Shown here piece after piece: positions 7,834 through 17,879 of a stretch of DNA of 64,000 bases (the stretch's first letter is position 1; every line of letters begins with the position of its first letter). The translations under genes were made by a program, and so were the position numbers. Source of the stretch: Paenibacillus nanensis. GTDB lineage: Bacteria; Bacillota; Bacilli; Paenibacillales; Paenibacillaceae. The notes below the pieces were generated by a model. That model did no database searches and was not told where the DNA came from. It worked only from the letters and a program-made list of their open reading frames with translations. The stretch is from positions 1 through 64,000 of the forward strand of contig NZ_QXQA01000008.1 in the NCBI RefSeq assembly GCF_003583765.1, written 5' to 3'.

Positions 7834-9395
7834 CAGAAGCGGGTCTTGGGAATAAGCGGTATGCCGGCGTAAGAGAATGGATAGGGCTAGCGGTACTTGC
7901 TCTGCCTGCGCTTCTTGTCTCCGTTGATCTATCGGTCATGATTCTTGCTTTGCCGCATATCAGCGCGGATCTAGGAGCCGATAGCGCCCAACAGTTGTGG
8001 ATTATGGACATATACGGATTTATGCTTTCGGGATTTTTAATCACGATGGGCTCGCTGGGAGACCGGATCGGCCGCCGCAAGCTGCTGTTAGTCGGCGGGG
8101 TAGCCTTTGCGGCAGCCTCCTTGCTTGCCGCGTTCTCTGAGCATGCGGAGATGCTCATCGCCGCGCGCGCACTGCTCGGCATTGCAGGAGCGACTGTTGC
8201 GCCCTCGACTTTGGCTTTAATCAGCAACATGTTCCACGATCACAAGCAGCGCTCCCTCGCCATCGGGATATGGATGATGTGCTCCATGGGCGGCATGGCG
8301 CTAGGGCCGGTAATCGGCGGAATGATGCTGAACCACCTTTGGTGGGGCTCGGTATTCTTGCTTGCAGTCCCGGTTATGTTGATTTTAGTCCTAACCGGTC
8401 CGTTTCTGCTGCCCGAATATCGGCATCCGGCATCCGGACGGCTTGATTTAGGAAGTGTCTTATTATCGCTTCTGGCTATATTATCGGCGATATACGGGCT
8501 CAAAGAAATGGCTAAGCAAGGTCTGCAAATCGTGCCGTTGCTTCTTCTCTTAGCCGGTATCGTCTTCGGGGCGGTATTCGTTGCGCGGCAGAGAAGGCTC
8601 GCAGTTCCTTTACTGGACATGCGTTTGTTCGCGAACCGAGGCTTCAGCTCCGCGCTGGCTGGCATGTTCGGGATTACGCTGACGGGGGCTGTCATGCTTT
8701 TTATCGGGCAGTACCTTCAATTTGTACGAGGGATGTCGCCGTTTGAAGCAGGGCTCCATATGCTTCCGGGGGTCATTGCGTCGATGGCCGGGATGCTGCT
8801 ATCCCCGCTCATCGCGCGCAGGATTCGCCCGGCTCGTCTCATCGGCACCGGTCTATTGCTTTCGGCTCTGGGATGCCTGCTGCTTACCCAGGCGGGGACT
8901 CAGGCGGGGCTCGCTTTTCTGGTCATCGGGTTTATTGGCTTTAACCTCGGTTCATCTCCGCTGCCCAGCCTGTCAAGCGATCTGGTTGTCGGCTCGGTGT
9001 CTCCCGAGAAGGCGGGATCGGCAGCCGCTATGCTGCAAACCAGCGGAGAATTTGCATTCGCGCTTGGCATCGCAGTCTTTGGCAGTATCGGAACAGCTGT
9101 GTACCGCAATCAGGTGGCAAGCGCGATTCCTGCGGACTTGCCGGACTCCGCGATTCAGGCTTCCCGTGATAGCTTGGCCGGCGCGGTAAGCGCGGCGAAC
9201 GGGCTTCCCGAGGGAGCATACACGGAGCTGGTGAACGGAGCGCGCGAAGCTTTTATCAGCGGGATGCATGCCGTCGCGCTCTCGAGCGGCGTTATCATAC
9301 TCGGCATTATCGTTCTTGTCGCGACACAGCTCCGTCATTTAAGGCCTATTGGAGAGAAGTCTGCTAACCAAGCTGACCGCATGCAAGAAGCATAG
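7830..9395 (+). CDS. MFS multidrug exporter, DHA2 (14-TM) type
   Basis: A proton-driven drug exporter of 521 residues, the length expected for 14 membrane helices. It starts at GTG 7830, overlapping the preceding stop, with GGAGGAA at 7821. The MFS motif A is seen as GSLGDRIGRRKLL (about 72-84) after the DHA motif LDIYG-like WIMDIYGFMLSG, and motif C as GPVIGGMM. The closest known group is the SmvA/EmrB/QacA-like quaternary-ammonium and dye exporters. The coupled SRPBCC and MerR genes suggest substrate-inducible efflux. The substrate is unknown. Confidence 0.9.
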   Translation: MTEAGLGNKRYAGVREWIGLAVLALPALLVSVDLSVMILALPHISADLGADSAQQLWIMDIYGFMLSGFLITMGSLGDRIGRRKLLLVGGVAFAAASLLAAFSEHAEMLIAARALLGIAGATVAPSTLALISNMFHDHKQRSLAIGIWMMCSMGGMALGPVIGGMMLNHLWWGSVFLLAVPVMLILVLTGPFLLPEYRHPASGRLDLGSVLLSLLAILSAIYGLKEMAKQGLQIVPLLLLLAGIVFGAVFVARQRRLAVPLLDMRLFANRGFSSALAGMFGITLTGAVMLFIGQYLQFVRGMSPFEAGLHMLPGVIASMAGMLLSPLIARRIRPARLIGTGLLLSALGCLLLTQAGTQAGLAFLVIGFIGFNLGSSPLPSLSSDLVVGSVSPEKAGSAAAMLQTSGEFAFALGIAVFGSIGTAVYRNQVASAIPADLPDSAIQASRDSLAGAVSAANGLPEGAYTELVNGAREAFISGMHAVALSSGVIILGIIVLVATQLRHLRPIGEKSANQADRMQEA

Positions 9396-9410
9396 GAAGA
9401 CAATAGAAAG

Positions 9411-9433
9411 AACCTCCCGCGCGGAGGTTTTTT
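9411..9433 (+). terminator. Intrinsic terminator after the MFS gene
   Basis: AACCTCC pairs with GGAGGTT across a CGCG loop and is followed by a T run. It separates the efflux unit from the wal operon. Confidence 0.9.
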
Positions 9434-9480
9434 CTATTGCGGGAGCGGCTTCTTTTAACTTGGAGATGAGGGAAGATTCA

Positions 9481-9511
9481 TTGTGTAGGCGGTTGCTCCT
9501 TATGTTAGAAT
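9481..9511 (+). promoter_or_regulatory. Probable wal operon promoter
   Basis: An extended -10 element TGTTAGAAT (9503-9511) lies 38 bases before the walR ATG. A TTGTGT (9481-9486) at 19 bases is a poor -35, as is common with an extended -10. Confidence 0.5.
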
Positions 9512-9549
9512 AGAGACAACAAATAGGACAACCGATAGGCGGTGAAACG

Positions 9550-10296
9550 ATGCGCGGGAAAATACTAGTGGTCGACGATGAACAGCCGATAGCGGATATA
9601 TTGAAGTTTAATTTGGAGAAGGAAGGCCATCAGGTGATCTGCGCGTTCGACGGCGGAGAAGCGGTGCGCCTTGCATTCGAGGAGCAGCCGGATTTGATTC
9701 TGCTCGATCTGATGCTGCCGGTGAAGGATGGCATGGATGTGTGCCGCGAGGTGCGGACGAAGCTGCATATGCCGATTATTATGCTGACGGCCAAAGATAC
9801 GGAGATCGACAAGGTGCTTGGCCTTGAGCTTGGAGCGGACGATTATGTGACGAAGCCGTTCAGCACGCGGGAGCTGCTGGCGCGGGTGAAGGCGCATCTG
9901 CGGCGCCAGCAGAAGAACGGGCAGCATGACGCCGCGGCGGAAGGCGCACAGGAGGAGCAGTCCGAGCAGCAGGGGCTCCGGCTATTCAATTTGTTTATCG
10001 ATACGGATATGTACGTTGTCTACAAAAACGGCGAGCCGCTCGACCTGACGCATCGGGAGTTCGAGCTGGTCCATTACATGGCGCGCAACAGCGGCAAGGT
10101 GATGACGCGGGAGCATCTGCTGCAGGCGGTATGGGGCTTCGAATATTTCGGCGACGTGCGCACGGTTGACGTGACCATTCGCCGTCTTCGGGAGAAGATC
10201 GAGGATGATCCGAGCCGGCCGGAATACATTATGACCAGACGAGGTCTTGGCTACATGATGCGCAATCCGAAGTCGGGAGGCTTCGGTTACGGATGA
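9550..10296 (+). CDS. walR: WalR cell-wall response regulator
   Basis: The essential OmpR-family regulator of cell-wall homeostasis (YycF). It has 248 residues: receiver domain 1-120 with phospho-acceptor D53 ([11 protein letters not shown]) and the conserved Lys in VTKPF, a linker rich in Gln and Glu around 125-145, and a winged-helix domain 150-235 ([47 protein letters not shown]). It overlaps walK by four bases. It should control autolysins such as M23 and NlpC/P60 enzymes; the M23 gene at 5147 is a good candidate target. The start ATG has only a weak GGCGGTG site. Confidence 0.96.
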   Translation: MRGKILVVDDEQPIADILKFNLEKEGHQVICAFDGGEAVRLAFEEQPDLILLDLMLPVKDGMDVCREVRTKLHMPIIMLTAKDTEIDKVLGLELGADDYVTKPFSTRELLARVKAHLRRQQKNGQHDAAAEGAQEEQSEQQGLRLFNLFIDTDMYVVYKNGEPLDLTHREFELVHYMARNSGKVMTREHLLQAVWGFEYFGDVRTVDVTIRRLREKIEDDPSRPEYIMTRRGLGYMMRNPKSGGFGYG

Positions 10297-12140
10297 AGGC
10301 GCGGAGCTTCTTCCGCACGATTCAGGTCAAGCTGGTCATCATCTACCTGCTGCTTATTCTTGTTGCGATGCAGTTAATCGGCGTCTACTTCATCAGTACG
10401 GTCAAAAACTCGCTTATTACAAGCTTTACGAACAACCTGAAGGAGCAGGCGGACATCCTGTCCAAGTTCGCGGCGACAAGCCTTGCTCCGAATATGGAGG
10501 GCGAAGGCGGCTCGGCGGAAAATACGACCGAGGACTTGAACCTGGTTGTGCGCAACCTGTTCAGTATAAGCGGCGCGGAGGTCCAGGTGCTGGACGCGAA
10601 CGCGACAGTCGTCGCGACGTCGGTGCAGGGGCATCAGTCGTATATCGGGCAGAAGAACAAGTCGCTTGCGGTCAGCCGCGCGCTGCAGAATATTCCCGAT
10701 AATGAAGAAGAAATTATTGACGAGAACAATACGCGGAAGAAGATGGTGGCGCTTCCCGTTACGTATAACGACAAAGTCGTCGGCGCTGTCTATGTCGTCG
10801 CGTCCATGACGGAGCTGTATGAGACGGTTAACCGGGTGAACCAGATCTTCTTCTCGGGCACTTTGATTGCGCTTGGGCTGACGGGGGTGCTGGGCATCGT
10901 GCTCGCTCATACGATCACAAGTCCGATCCAGGGTCTGACCCGGCAGGCGGAAGCGGTGGCGGAAGGGCGGTTCGATCTGAAGGCGCCCGTTCTTGGCGAT
11001 GACGAGATCGGCCGGCTCAGCATGGCGTTTAACGAGATGACAAGCCGGCTGAAAGAAGCGCTCTCGGCGAACGAAGAAGAGAATGAGAAGCTGGTATCGG
11101 TCCTCTCCAATATGAGCGACGGCGTCGTCGCGGCGGATGAGCGCGGCTATATTATTGTCTGGAACCGGCGCGCGCTTGAGCTGCTCGACGTCGAGACGTT
11201 CCAAGGCGTCGAGATGGCCAGTCTGCTAGGCCTCTCGCGCGATAAGCTGGCGGAAGTGCAGGCGGGCCGCGCCCGCACGATCCTCATTAACAGGGAGACC
11301 GCCGAGGAGGAAGAAAGCGGCGCGGACGGCAGCCTGCTGAAGGTAACGTTCACGCCGATTCATCGCAGAGACAAAGGCATCACAGGCACGATTGCGGTCT
11401 TGCAGGATGTCACCGAGCAGGAGAAGCTGGAGCAATCGCGCCGGCAGTTCGTTGCGAATGTGTCTCATGAGCTGCGCACGCCGCTGACCACGATTAAGAG
11501 CTACGCCGAAGCGCTCGAGGATGGTGCGCTTGAGGAGCGGGAGCTGTCGGAGCGGTTCGTCGGCGTGATCAGCAACGAGACGGAGCGGATGATTCGGCTT
11601 GTAACGGATCTGCTGCATCTGTCGCGGCTCGATTCCAACCAGGCGCCGCTGCGCCGGCGTCAGACGAATGTCCACGAGATGCTTGACGAAGTCGCGGACC
11701 GGTTCTCGTTCCAGCTGCGGCAGAAATCGATCAAAGCGACGGTTCAGGTCGACCGCGGCTTGAAGAAAGCTTGGCTCGACCGCGACCAGATTGACCAGGT
11801 TCTCGATAATCTGATCTCGAATGCGATCAAATATACGCTCGACGGCGGGAAGATTTATATGACTGCGAGAAAGACGGAGGATGACAGCCTGCTCGAAATT
11901 AGCGTCAAGGATACCGGCATCGGTATTCCGAAGAAGGATCTAAGCCGCATATTCGACCGGTTCTATCGGGTAGACAAGGCGAGGTCCCGCAATATGGGCG
12001 GAACGGGTCTCGGCTTGTCCATTGCGCGGGAAATCGTAAAGGCGCATGGCGGGACGATCTCGCTCCATTCCGAGCTGAATGAAGGCACAACCGTTACGTT
12101 TACGCTTCCGCTGCTGCAGGAAGGGGGCGAGAGCGCATGA
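10293..12140 (+). CDS. walK: WalK sensor histidine kinase
   Basis: The membrane kinase partner of WalR (YycG), 615 residues. Order: membrane helix 1 (about 12-34); extracytoplasmic PAS-like domain (about 35-185); helix 2 (about 187-207); HAMP (about 208-260); PAS (about 262-375); HisKA with phospho-acceptor H392 ([13 protein letters not shown]); HATPase with N-box NAIKYT and G boxes [11 protein letters not shown] and [12 protein letters not shown]. This is the complete architecture known for Bacillus WalK. Start and stop overlap the neighbours (ATGA type), giving tight coupling with walR and walH. Confidence 0.96.
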   Translation: MKARSFFRTIQVKLVIIYLLLILVAMQLIGVYFISTVKNSLITSFTNNLKEQADILSKFAATSLAPNMEGEGGSAENTTEDLNLVVRNLFSISGAEVQVLDANATVVATSVQGHQSYIGQKNKSLAVSRALQNIPDNEEEIIDENNTRKKMVALPVTYNDKVVGAVYVVASMTELYETVNRVNQIFFSGTLIALGLTGVLGIVLAHTITSPIQGLTRQAEAVAEGRFDLKAPVLGDDEIGRLSMAFNEMTSRLKEALSANEEENEKLVSVLSNMSDGVVAADERGYIIVWNRRALELLDVETFQGVEMASLLGLSRDKLAEVQAGRARTILINRETAEEEESGADGSLLKVTFTPIHRRDKGITGTIAVLQDVTEQEKLEQSRRQFVANVSHELRTPLTTIKSYAEALEDGALEERELSERFVGVISNETERMIRLVTDLLHLSRLDSNQAPLRRRQTNVHEMLDEVADRFSFQLRQKSIKATVQVDRGLKKAWLDRDQIDQVLDNLISNAIKYTLDGGKIYMTARKTEDDSLLEISVKDTGIGIPKKDLSRIFDRFYRVDKARSRNMGGTGLGLSIAREIVKAHGGTISLHSELNEGTTVTFTLPLLQEGGESA

Positions 12141-13555
12141 TGGAGAAAGTGAAGACGGCAGCGCTAATCGTGCTTGTCGCGCTCAGCCTGCTGCAGAGCT
12201 ATCTGCTCGCGTACAGCATGCCGGGTCTCGGAGCGGCGGTACGGAGCGACTTGGACTATGTGAACGATGAGCAGTTAGGCACGCCGTCCAGCGTGGAGAG
12301 CGTTATTTTTCCGGAGGCGCTTGTTCTGCATAAAGGCGGGGACAAGCATACCGTGCTGTATCCCGGCACGCAGTTCTATGAGATGATCTTGAACCAGCGC
12401 ATCGTCGGGCGAGAGTTCAAAGGCTTCCAGCGCAGTCCGGCGGATGTGCTCGATTGGGAGGACGTGCGCAAGAACGATATTGGCATCGAGCTGCTGTTCG
12501 AGAACGGGATCTCGATCGAGCTGCTGCAAAAGCTGTTGAAGCTGGAGGGCGATCTGCTGTTCCTGAACGAGCGAATCGACCGAATCTGGATATTGAAGAC
12601 GGAGGGGACGGAGGAGGTCCGCACGTTCTTCTTCAGCAGCGAGGACGATATTGTCTATGAGTCTGTCCGCGCGGATTTGACGGTTAGAGACGTGCAGGAT
12701 TACGTCGGCTTTGGCGAGCATCTTCCGGAGTATAAGGTGACGGCCGACGGGCTGTATATTCCGGCCGAGCCGTTCATGGCGACCGAGATGGTCTACCCGT
12801 ACGAGACGTATACGCCGGAGCAGATGCAGCGCAGCTTGTTCTTCGACTCGAGCACGACTCGGGTATTCGAGGACCGCAGCGGCTCGCAGATCTTCACTGA
12901 CGGCAAGCGCGGTCTGAAGGTGGAGCAGGACGGCATGTGGATCAGCTATACGAACCCGGCCGCCACAACAAGCAATGACACGCCGCTTAGCGAAAATGTG
13001 TATGCTTCGGTTGATTTTATTAACCAGCATGGCGGCTGGGACGGCATGTACCGGCTGGTCAGCGCATCGCCGGAGGAGAATCAGAAGGTGGTTTCCTTCC
13101 GCAAATATATTGAGCAGTATCCCGTTATCGACAGCTTGGCGTTCCAATACGGGTATATGAATCTGACGCTGCAGAAGGGCGTCGTGTCGGAATATGCGCG
13201 TTCGCTCATAACGCTGGGCTCCTTGTCGGAGTCGCGCACGCCGCGCTGGCTGCAGGGCGGCAAGATTCTGGAGGATACGCTGGAGAGCTATCCGCGGCGG
13301 GGCGAAGTAACCGCATTGTTCCCGGCGCTAAGGACAATACACATGGAAGAGAACAAGCTGCGATTCGTGCCTGTGTGGGCCGTCCGGCTGACCAGCGGCG
13401 CGGAAGAGGTGCTACTGGAGGCGTATCCGGCCGGCTATAAGCCGGAGCTCACGAATGACCAGCAGGCGGAAGGAACGGCGGATTCCGAGGATGCCAGCGC
13501 GTCAACCGCTAGGGAACAAGGAGATCGCGTCAGCGAAGAGTCAGAAGCGCAATAA
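12137..13555 (+). CDS. walH: WalH/YycH regulator of WalK
   Basis: A 472-residue membrane-anchored protein with one N-terminal helix (about 8-28) and a large extracytoplasmic domain. In Bacillus, YycH and YycI form a ternary complex with WalK and modulate its activity. Position between walK and walI, size and topology support the call; sequence in this family is weakly conserved. The C-terminal ~35 residues (from about 440) are a polar, Glu/Ser/Ala-rich tail after the folded part. The ATG overlaps the walK stop. Confidence 0.88.
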   Translation: MMEKVKTAALIVLVALSLLQSYLLAYSMPGLGAAVRSDLDYVNDEQLGTPSSVESVIFPEALVLHKGGDKHTVLYPGTQFYEMILNQRIVGREFKGFQRSPADVLDWEDVRKNDIGIELLFENGISIELLQKLLKLEGDLLFLNERIDRIWILKTEGTEEVRTFFFSSEDDIVYESVRADLTVRDVQDYVGFGEHLPEYKVTADGLYIPAEPFMATEMVYPYETYTPEQMQRSLFFDSSTTRVFEDRSGSQIFTDGKRGLKVEQDGMWISYTNPAATTSNDTPLSENVYASVDFINQHGGWDGMYRLVSASPEENQKVVSFRKYIEQYPVIDSLAFQYGYMNLTLQKGVVSEYARSLITLGSLSESRTPRWLQGGKILEDTLESYPRRGEVTALFPALRTIHMEENKLRFVPVWAVRLTSGAEEVLLEAYPAGYKPELTNDQQAEGTADSEDASASTAREQGDRVSEESEAQ

Positions 13556-13579
13556 GTAGCGTAAAGGGGGTGCAGGCGA

Positions 13580-14347
13580 ATGGATTGGAGCCGGGCGAAA
13601 AGCGTGTTGATCATATCGTTCCTGATGCTGAACGTGCTGCTGGGTTATCAGCTGTGGCTCGATATCCGCGAGCAGCTGAATGTGAACATGAATACGGACG
13701 AGCTGCCGCAGGATAAGGTTCAGCTGATGGGACAGAAGCGGATTACGCTGTCCGCCAATCTGCCTGCCGGCACTCCAAAGCTCAGCGATTTAACGTATTT
13801 GCTGATCTCTGACAGCCGGAAGCTGACTCAGCCGGTTCCGCTGAAGGAGCCGATCGACAGCGCGCTCAACTTCAACAAGGCGGAGCTGGCCAAGGCGCTG
13901 GACGGTCAAATTCCGGACATCGAGTCTTACGCCTATGACCTGCATAACAGCAGAGACGGCGTGTTCGTCTGGTACCGGATCGTGGACGGACGGCCGATGT
14001 TCAATGTAAAGCTGGAGCTGTATACGAGCAATTTGAAGATTACGGGCTTTAAACAGGATCTCGTTGCGGATATTATCGAAGGCGAAGAGAAGCAGGTCAT
14101 TCCCGCGGCGAAGGTCGTGGCGTCGCTGATCGAGACGTATTTGGAGGAAGGCTCGGACATTACGGATATTGAGCTCGGCTATCACGGCCAAATCTTCGAT
14201 TCGGAGAAGCAGGTATCCGCACCTTCGTGGCGCGTTATTCTGGAAGACGGGGAAATCTTCTACGTGCATGCGATAAGCGGCGAGGTAGCGACGGAAGGCG
14301 GCGAGGAGGATTCGGCGGTGGGGAAGATGGGACAGCCGGGCCTTTAA
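13580..14347 (+). CDS. walI: WalI/YycI regulator of WalK
   Basis: A 255-residue protein with an N-terminal membrane helix (MDWSRAKSVLIISFLMLNVLLG) typical of YycI, followed by an extracytoplasmic domain of the YycH/YycI fold (SYAYDLHNSRDGVFVWYRIVDGRPMFN). AAAGGGGGTG precedes the ATG. It works with WalH to restrain or tune WalK. It lies 24 bases after walH and 137 bases before walJ. Confidence 0.9.
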   Translation: MDWSRAKSVLIISFLMLNVLLGYQLWLDIREQLNVNMNTDELPQDKVQLMGQKRITLSANLPAGTPKLSDLTYLLISDSRKLTQPVPLKEPIDSALNFNKAELAKALDGQIPDIESYAYDLHNSRDGVFVWYRIVDGRPMFNVKLELYTSNLKITGFKQDLVADIIEGEEKQVIPAAKVVASLIETYLEEGSDITDIELGYHGQIFDSEKQVSAPSWRVILEDGEIFYVHAISGEVATEGGEEDSAVGKMGQPGL

Positions 14348-14484
14348 AAAAAGCCAGAAATCTACAGCAGAAATTTGGGGAAATCAAGGTTACAATGGAG
14401 ACAGGCAATGAAGTGTGAGTTCAGAAGGTCAAAAGCGGTCTTTTTGGACAACCTCTAAGTGGCCATGGGAGAGGACTGGACGTT

Positions 14485-15291
14485 TTGGGATTACAATTCA
14501 CAGTATTAGCTAGCGGTTCAACCGGGAACGCCACCATCGTGAAGGGCAGCGAAAAGACGGTGCTGGTGGACGCGGGACTTAGTATGAAAAAAATCGAGGA
14601 GCTCATGAAGGAGCGCGGCGTATCCGGCCACGAGCTGGACGCGCTGTTCGTGACGCATGAGCATTCCGATCATATAAAAGGGCTCGGCGCGTTCGCGCGC
14701 AAGTATGAGCTCGCGATCTTTGCGAACGAGGCGACATGGGGCGCGATGGAGCGCCATATCGGAACGATCGAGCCGGAGAAGCGGGTGATTATGGAGACGG
14801 GCGAAGCGCTGGACTTCGGTCCGATGCGCGTGCAGTCGTATCCGATCTCCCATGACGCGGCGGAGCCGGTCGGCTATTGCTTCGAGGAGCATGGGGAGAA
14901 GCTGAGTCTGGCAACGGACCTTGGCTATGTCAGCGAGAAGGTGAAGCGGCAAATTATCGATTCCGACGTGCTCGTGCTGGAGTCCAACCACGATACGGAG
15001 ATGCTCCGCATGGGCCGTTACCCGTGGAACATTAAGCGTCGGATCTTGAGCGACGTCGGCCATCTGTCCAACGTAGCGGCGGGCGAGGCGCTGATCGAGC
15101 TGATGACGGACCGCACGAAGCGGGTCTATCTGGCCCACCTGAGCTTGGATCACAATCAGATGGACCTGGCTATGCTAACCGTCAATTCTATATTGGAGAA
15201 CCACGGAATATTTTATAAGCAGGATGAGTTTCCGCTTCGCAAGACCTTTCACGACCGGCCTACGCCATGGGATGAAGTGAAGCGGAAATAA
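14485..15291 (+). CDS. walJ: WalJ/YycJ metallo-beta-lactamase-fold exonuclease-like protein
   Basis: A 268-residue metallo-beta-lactamase-fold hydrolase of the YycJ family. In Bacillus the YycJ group has been linked to DNA 5'-3' exonuclease activity in mismatch repair and to wall and replication coordination. It starts at TTG 14485 with GGGAGAGGA upstream (MGLQFTVLASGSTGN, where the SGSTGN segment is a family hallmark). The metal site HEHSDH is at about residues 58-63 (VTHEHSDHIKGLG), and later ligands are in ISHDA, ATDLG and AHLS. It is the fifth gene of the wal locus; a convergent small gene overlaps its 3' end by 32 bases. Confidence 0.92.
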   Translation: MGLQFTVLASGSTGNATIVKGSEKTVLVDAGLSMKKIEELMKERGVSGHELDALFVTHEHSDHIKGLGAFARKYELAIFANEATWGAMERHIGTIEPEKRVIMETGEALDFGPMRVQSYPISHDAAEPVGYCFEEHGEKLSLATDLGYVSEKVKRQIIDSDVLVLESNHDTEMLRMGRYPWNIKRRILSDVGHLSNVAAGEALIELMTDRTKRVYLAHLSLDHNQMDLAMLTVNSILENHGIFYKQDEFPLRKTFHDRPTPWDEVKRK

Positions 15292-15481
15292 GCGATTCAA
15301 GCTGGTTATCAAGCGCTTCGGCCTTGGCGGTAAGCTCCTCGCGGCTTAAGATGCCTTTCTCTATGAACAATTCTAGCATCGCGCTTAACGTGAGCACGGT
15401 GCGGTATTGATCCTCCTTCAGATCGGCAAGCTTAGCTGCCAGCTGCACATGCTCCCAGGCGGGCGACGGCATGGATTTCAT
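15260..15481 (-). CDS. Small conserved-looking helical protein, unknown function
   Basis: A 73-residue, mostly helical, charged protein (MKSMPSPAWEHVQLAAKLADLKEDQYRTVL...). The ATG at 15481 has AAAGGAGCG at a good distance, which makes it a convincing gene. It reads towards walJ and its last 32 bases overlap the walJ coding end on the other strand. No membrane segment or known motif is visible; the pattern of a heptad-like helix pair could mean a small regulatory or adaptor protein. The function is unknown. Confidence 0.75.
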   Translation of the reverse strand: MKSMPSPAWEHVQLAAKLADLKEDQYRTVLTLSAMLELFIEKGILSREELTAKAEALDNQLESLISASLHPMA

Positions 15482-15650
15482 CGATAATCGCTCCTTTAGC
15501 TTTATTTTTTAGCGGAATCGGCTGGACAATTTGAAAAAAATGTATGGCTATGGCTTTGAATCTATTATTATTGTAGTCATTTCTTCCGAAAACATTCCTA
15601 GATTAGAAAATTAGACTTAACAGGTCCGGAGCAGGGAGAGGAGCGATTCC

Positions 15651-16994
15651 ATGAGCATTTTCGATGATGATTTTTATTCGACCAAGGTGTCCAGGCGTGC
15701 GGTGCGCGATAGCCAGCGCAGGGATAACCGAATGTCGTTCGGGGGCGGCGACCGGAAATGGTCGAGCCTGCGGATCGCTTTTATCTCCTCCTTCACCAGC
15801 GCCATTGCGGCTACGGTGTTGTTCGGCATCTTCACGGGCGGCTTCGGCGGGTTCGGGAGCGGCGGAGGCGGGTCTTCAGCGACAGCGGAAGCGGCTTTGA
15901 CGGGAGATCCGTCAGAGAGAACGATCGTCGCGACGGCGAAAGTGAAGCCGGCTGTTGTCAGCGTCATCAACGAGCAGACCTTCGGATTCGGGCTCGGCGA
16001 CGGATTACCGGAAGGGGAAGAAGAGGGCTCGGGCGTGCTGCGGGAAGCGGGCGTCGGTTCGGGCTTTATTATAGAGAAGAAGGACGGCAAGGCGTTTATC
16101 GTCACGAATTATCATGTGGTCACGGGCGCCGAAAGGGTGAAGATCGTCCTGACGACAGGAGAAGTGCGCGAGGCGAGCGTTGTAGGGCTTGACCAGATTA
16201 CCGACCTGGCGGTGCTGGCGATTGACGATAAAGGCATCGAGACGGTCGCGGAGGTCGGCGATTCCTCGACGCTGCGCGCGGCGGAGTTCGTCATGGCGAT
16301 CGGCAACCCGCTAGGCATGGGCGAGTCGATTACGATGGGCGTCGTCAGCGTCATCAAAGAGGTCGTGCCCGTCTCGCTCAACCAGAACGGCGTCATTGAC
16401 TGGGAGCAGGAGGTCATACGGGTAGACGCGGCGATCAACCAAGGCAATAGCGGCGGTCCGCTGATCGACCTGAACGGCCGCGTGGTCGGCATCAACAGCA
16501 TGAAGATCGCCGACTTCGGCGTCGAGAGCATCGGCTACGCCATTCCGATCAACAATGCGATGCCGATTGTGGAGAGCCTCATCGAGAAGGGCCATGTATC
16601 GCGCCCATACCTTGGCGTCTATACAATGGATCTGGAGCAGTATTGGGAGCAGCAGGATATGGAGGACTTCCTTGGCGAGGAAGCCGAGGGCTCGGACGGG
16701 GAGGGCACCGGAGAGGAAGCGGATGGCGCCGCTTCGGAAGATATCGTGCTGCCGGATGAGGTGCTCTCAGGCATTATCGTGCTCGAGGCTGTCGGTCCTG
16801 CGCTCGAAGCGGGGCTGCAGTTCAACGATGTCATCGTGAAGCTGGACGATCACAAGGTTGGCAGCACGAAGGAGCTTCGCAAATATTTGTACGGTTCGAA
16901 GGAAATCGGGGATGAGCTGGAAGTGACCTTCTACCGGGACGGCGAGTTGAAGACCGTGAAGGTGAAGCTGGCGGAAAGCGAGAAAGAGGAGTAA
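15651..16994 (+). CDS. HtrA/DegP-like membrane serine protease
   Basis: A surface quality-control protease of the S1C family, 447 residues, corresponding by position to YyxA/HtrC of Bacillus. It starts at ATG 15651 (MSIFDDDFYS) behind GGGAGAGGAG. Order: cytoplasmic segment; one membrane helix (about 40-62); Gly/Ser-rich linker; trypsin-like domain with catalytic H155 (TNYHVV), D185 (TDLAVL) and S267 (GNSGGPL); PDZ domain (about 320-440). An acidic Gly/Glu insert (about 340-365) interrupts the start of the PDZ. All catalytic residues are present. It is separated from walJ by 359 bases that include the small reverse gene. Confidence 0.93.
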   Translation: MSIFDDDFYSTKVSRRAVRDSQRRDNRMSFGGGDRKWSSLRIAFISSFTSAIAATVLFGIFTGGFGGFGSGGGGSSATAEAALTGDPSERTIVATAKVKPAVVSVINEQTFGFGLGDGLPEGEEEGSGVLREAGVGSGFIIEKKDGKAFIVTNYHVVTGAERVKIVLTTGEVREASVVGLDQITDLAVLAIDDKGIETVAEVGDSSTLRAAEFVMAIGNPLGMGESITMGVVSVIKEVVPVSLNQNGVIDWEQEVIRVDAAINQGNSGGPLIDLNGRVVGINSMKIADFGVESIGYAIPINNAMPIVESLIEKGHVSRPYLGVYTMDLEQYWEQQDMEDFLGEEAEGSDGEGTGEEADGAASEDIVLPDEVLSGIIVLEAVGPALEAGLQFNDVIVKLDDHKVGSTKELRKYLYGSKEIGDELEVTFYRDGELKTVKVKLAESEKEE

Positions 16995-17020
16995 TAGCAC
17001 TCATTCGATAGAAGAGTATG

Positions 17021-17063
17021 GCCGGGAAGGAGCGTCTGGTAAGGCGCTGCTCCCGGCTTTTTT
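17021..17063 (+). terminator. Strong intrinsic terminator after htrA
   Basis: GCCGGGAAGGAGCG pairs with CGCTGCTCCCGGC and is followed by six T residues. It also stands at the 3' end of the converging gene at 17077. Confidence 0.92.
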
Positions 17064-17076
17064 GTATCGCGATAAA

Positions 17077-17838
17077 TTACTGAAAATGAATCGTCTCCCC
17101 ATCCTCCGGAATGAACACGGACTCGGACAGCTGATGAGCTTGAACGTATTGCGACAGATCTTTTCGCGTGAGCGTGCAGTGGCTGATGGCGTCCAGATGG
17201 ACGGCAACCATTTTGGTGGAAGGCGAGATTCGATGAATGCGGCGAATATCCTCGGGCGTCATCGTAATAATCGAGCCAAGCAGCAATTGTGCTCTGGGCG
17301 TATTCAGAATGCAAACTTGGGGCTTGTAGTGTTGGAAAACCTGCCGTATGGGCTCGGTTAATAGGCAGTCGCCTGCGATATATAGCGAGCCGTCATCAGG
17401 CGTGCTTAGTATAAAGCCGGATACAGGACCCAGCAGCTTCGCAACGATTCCTTTGGCATGTTGCCCGCTGATTCTCCGGAAATCGATTCCGCTCCATTGC
17501 TTTGTTTCCTCAATGGGATGGATGTGCAGGAAGCCGTAGGATGCGATCTTCTTCTGATCGGCGGGCTGGCAAAACACGGGGATGTCTTTGCGCAGCAGCT
17601 CTTTTGCCGTCTTATCAAAGTGGTCAAAATGCAGGTGAGTAATGAGAATCGCATCAATGCGGTCGAAAACATCCATCGCGACAGGCAGCGGCACAATCGG
17701 GTTTCGGCGTAAGGTTCTAGTAAAGGGAACCGGAGGCAGCCCTTCCTTTTCGCTCAGCATAGGGTCAACAAGGATGGTTTTGCCGTTTAACGTAATCAAG
17801 GAAGTCGCATTGCGGATGTGTTGAATCGTCAGGGTCAT
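17077..17838 (-). CDS. MBL-fold hydrolase, UlaG/UPF0173-like
   Basis: A 253-residue metallo-beta-lactamase-fold protein of the simple metal-dependent hydrolase group (MTLTIQHIRNATSLI...). The metal motif THLHFDHFD is near residue 65-73, and further ligand positions lie in GQHAKG, AGDCL and AVHLD. The start at 17838 is preferred because GGAG lies nine bases upstream; an ATG at 17847 touches that site directly. It is divergent from a TetR-family gene, with an almost perfect 20-base palindrome between them, so it is likely the target of that regulator. The substrate is unknown; lactonase or phosphodiesterase activity would fit the fold. Confidence 0.85.
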   Translation of the reverse strand: MTLTIQHIRNATSLITLNGKTILVDPMLSEKEGLPPVPFTRTLRRNPIVPLPVAMDVFDRIDAILITHLHFDHFDKTAKELLRKDIPVFCQPADQKKIASYGFLHIHPIEETKQWSGIDFRRISGQHAKGIVAKLLGPVSGFILSTPDDGSLYIAGDCLLTEPIRQVFQHYKPQVCILNTPRAQLLLGSIITMTPEDIRRIHRISPSTKMVAVHLDAISHCTLTRKDLSQYVQAHQLSESVFIPEDGETIHFQ

Positions 17839-17879
17839 GGGCAGCATCTCCGTTATCTATAATGGGATTGTCTTAAAAT

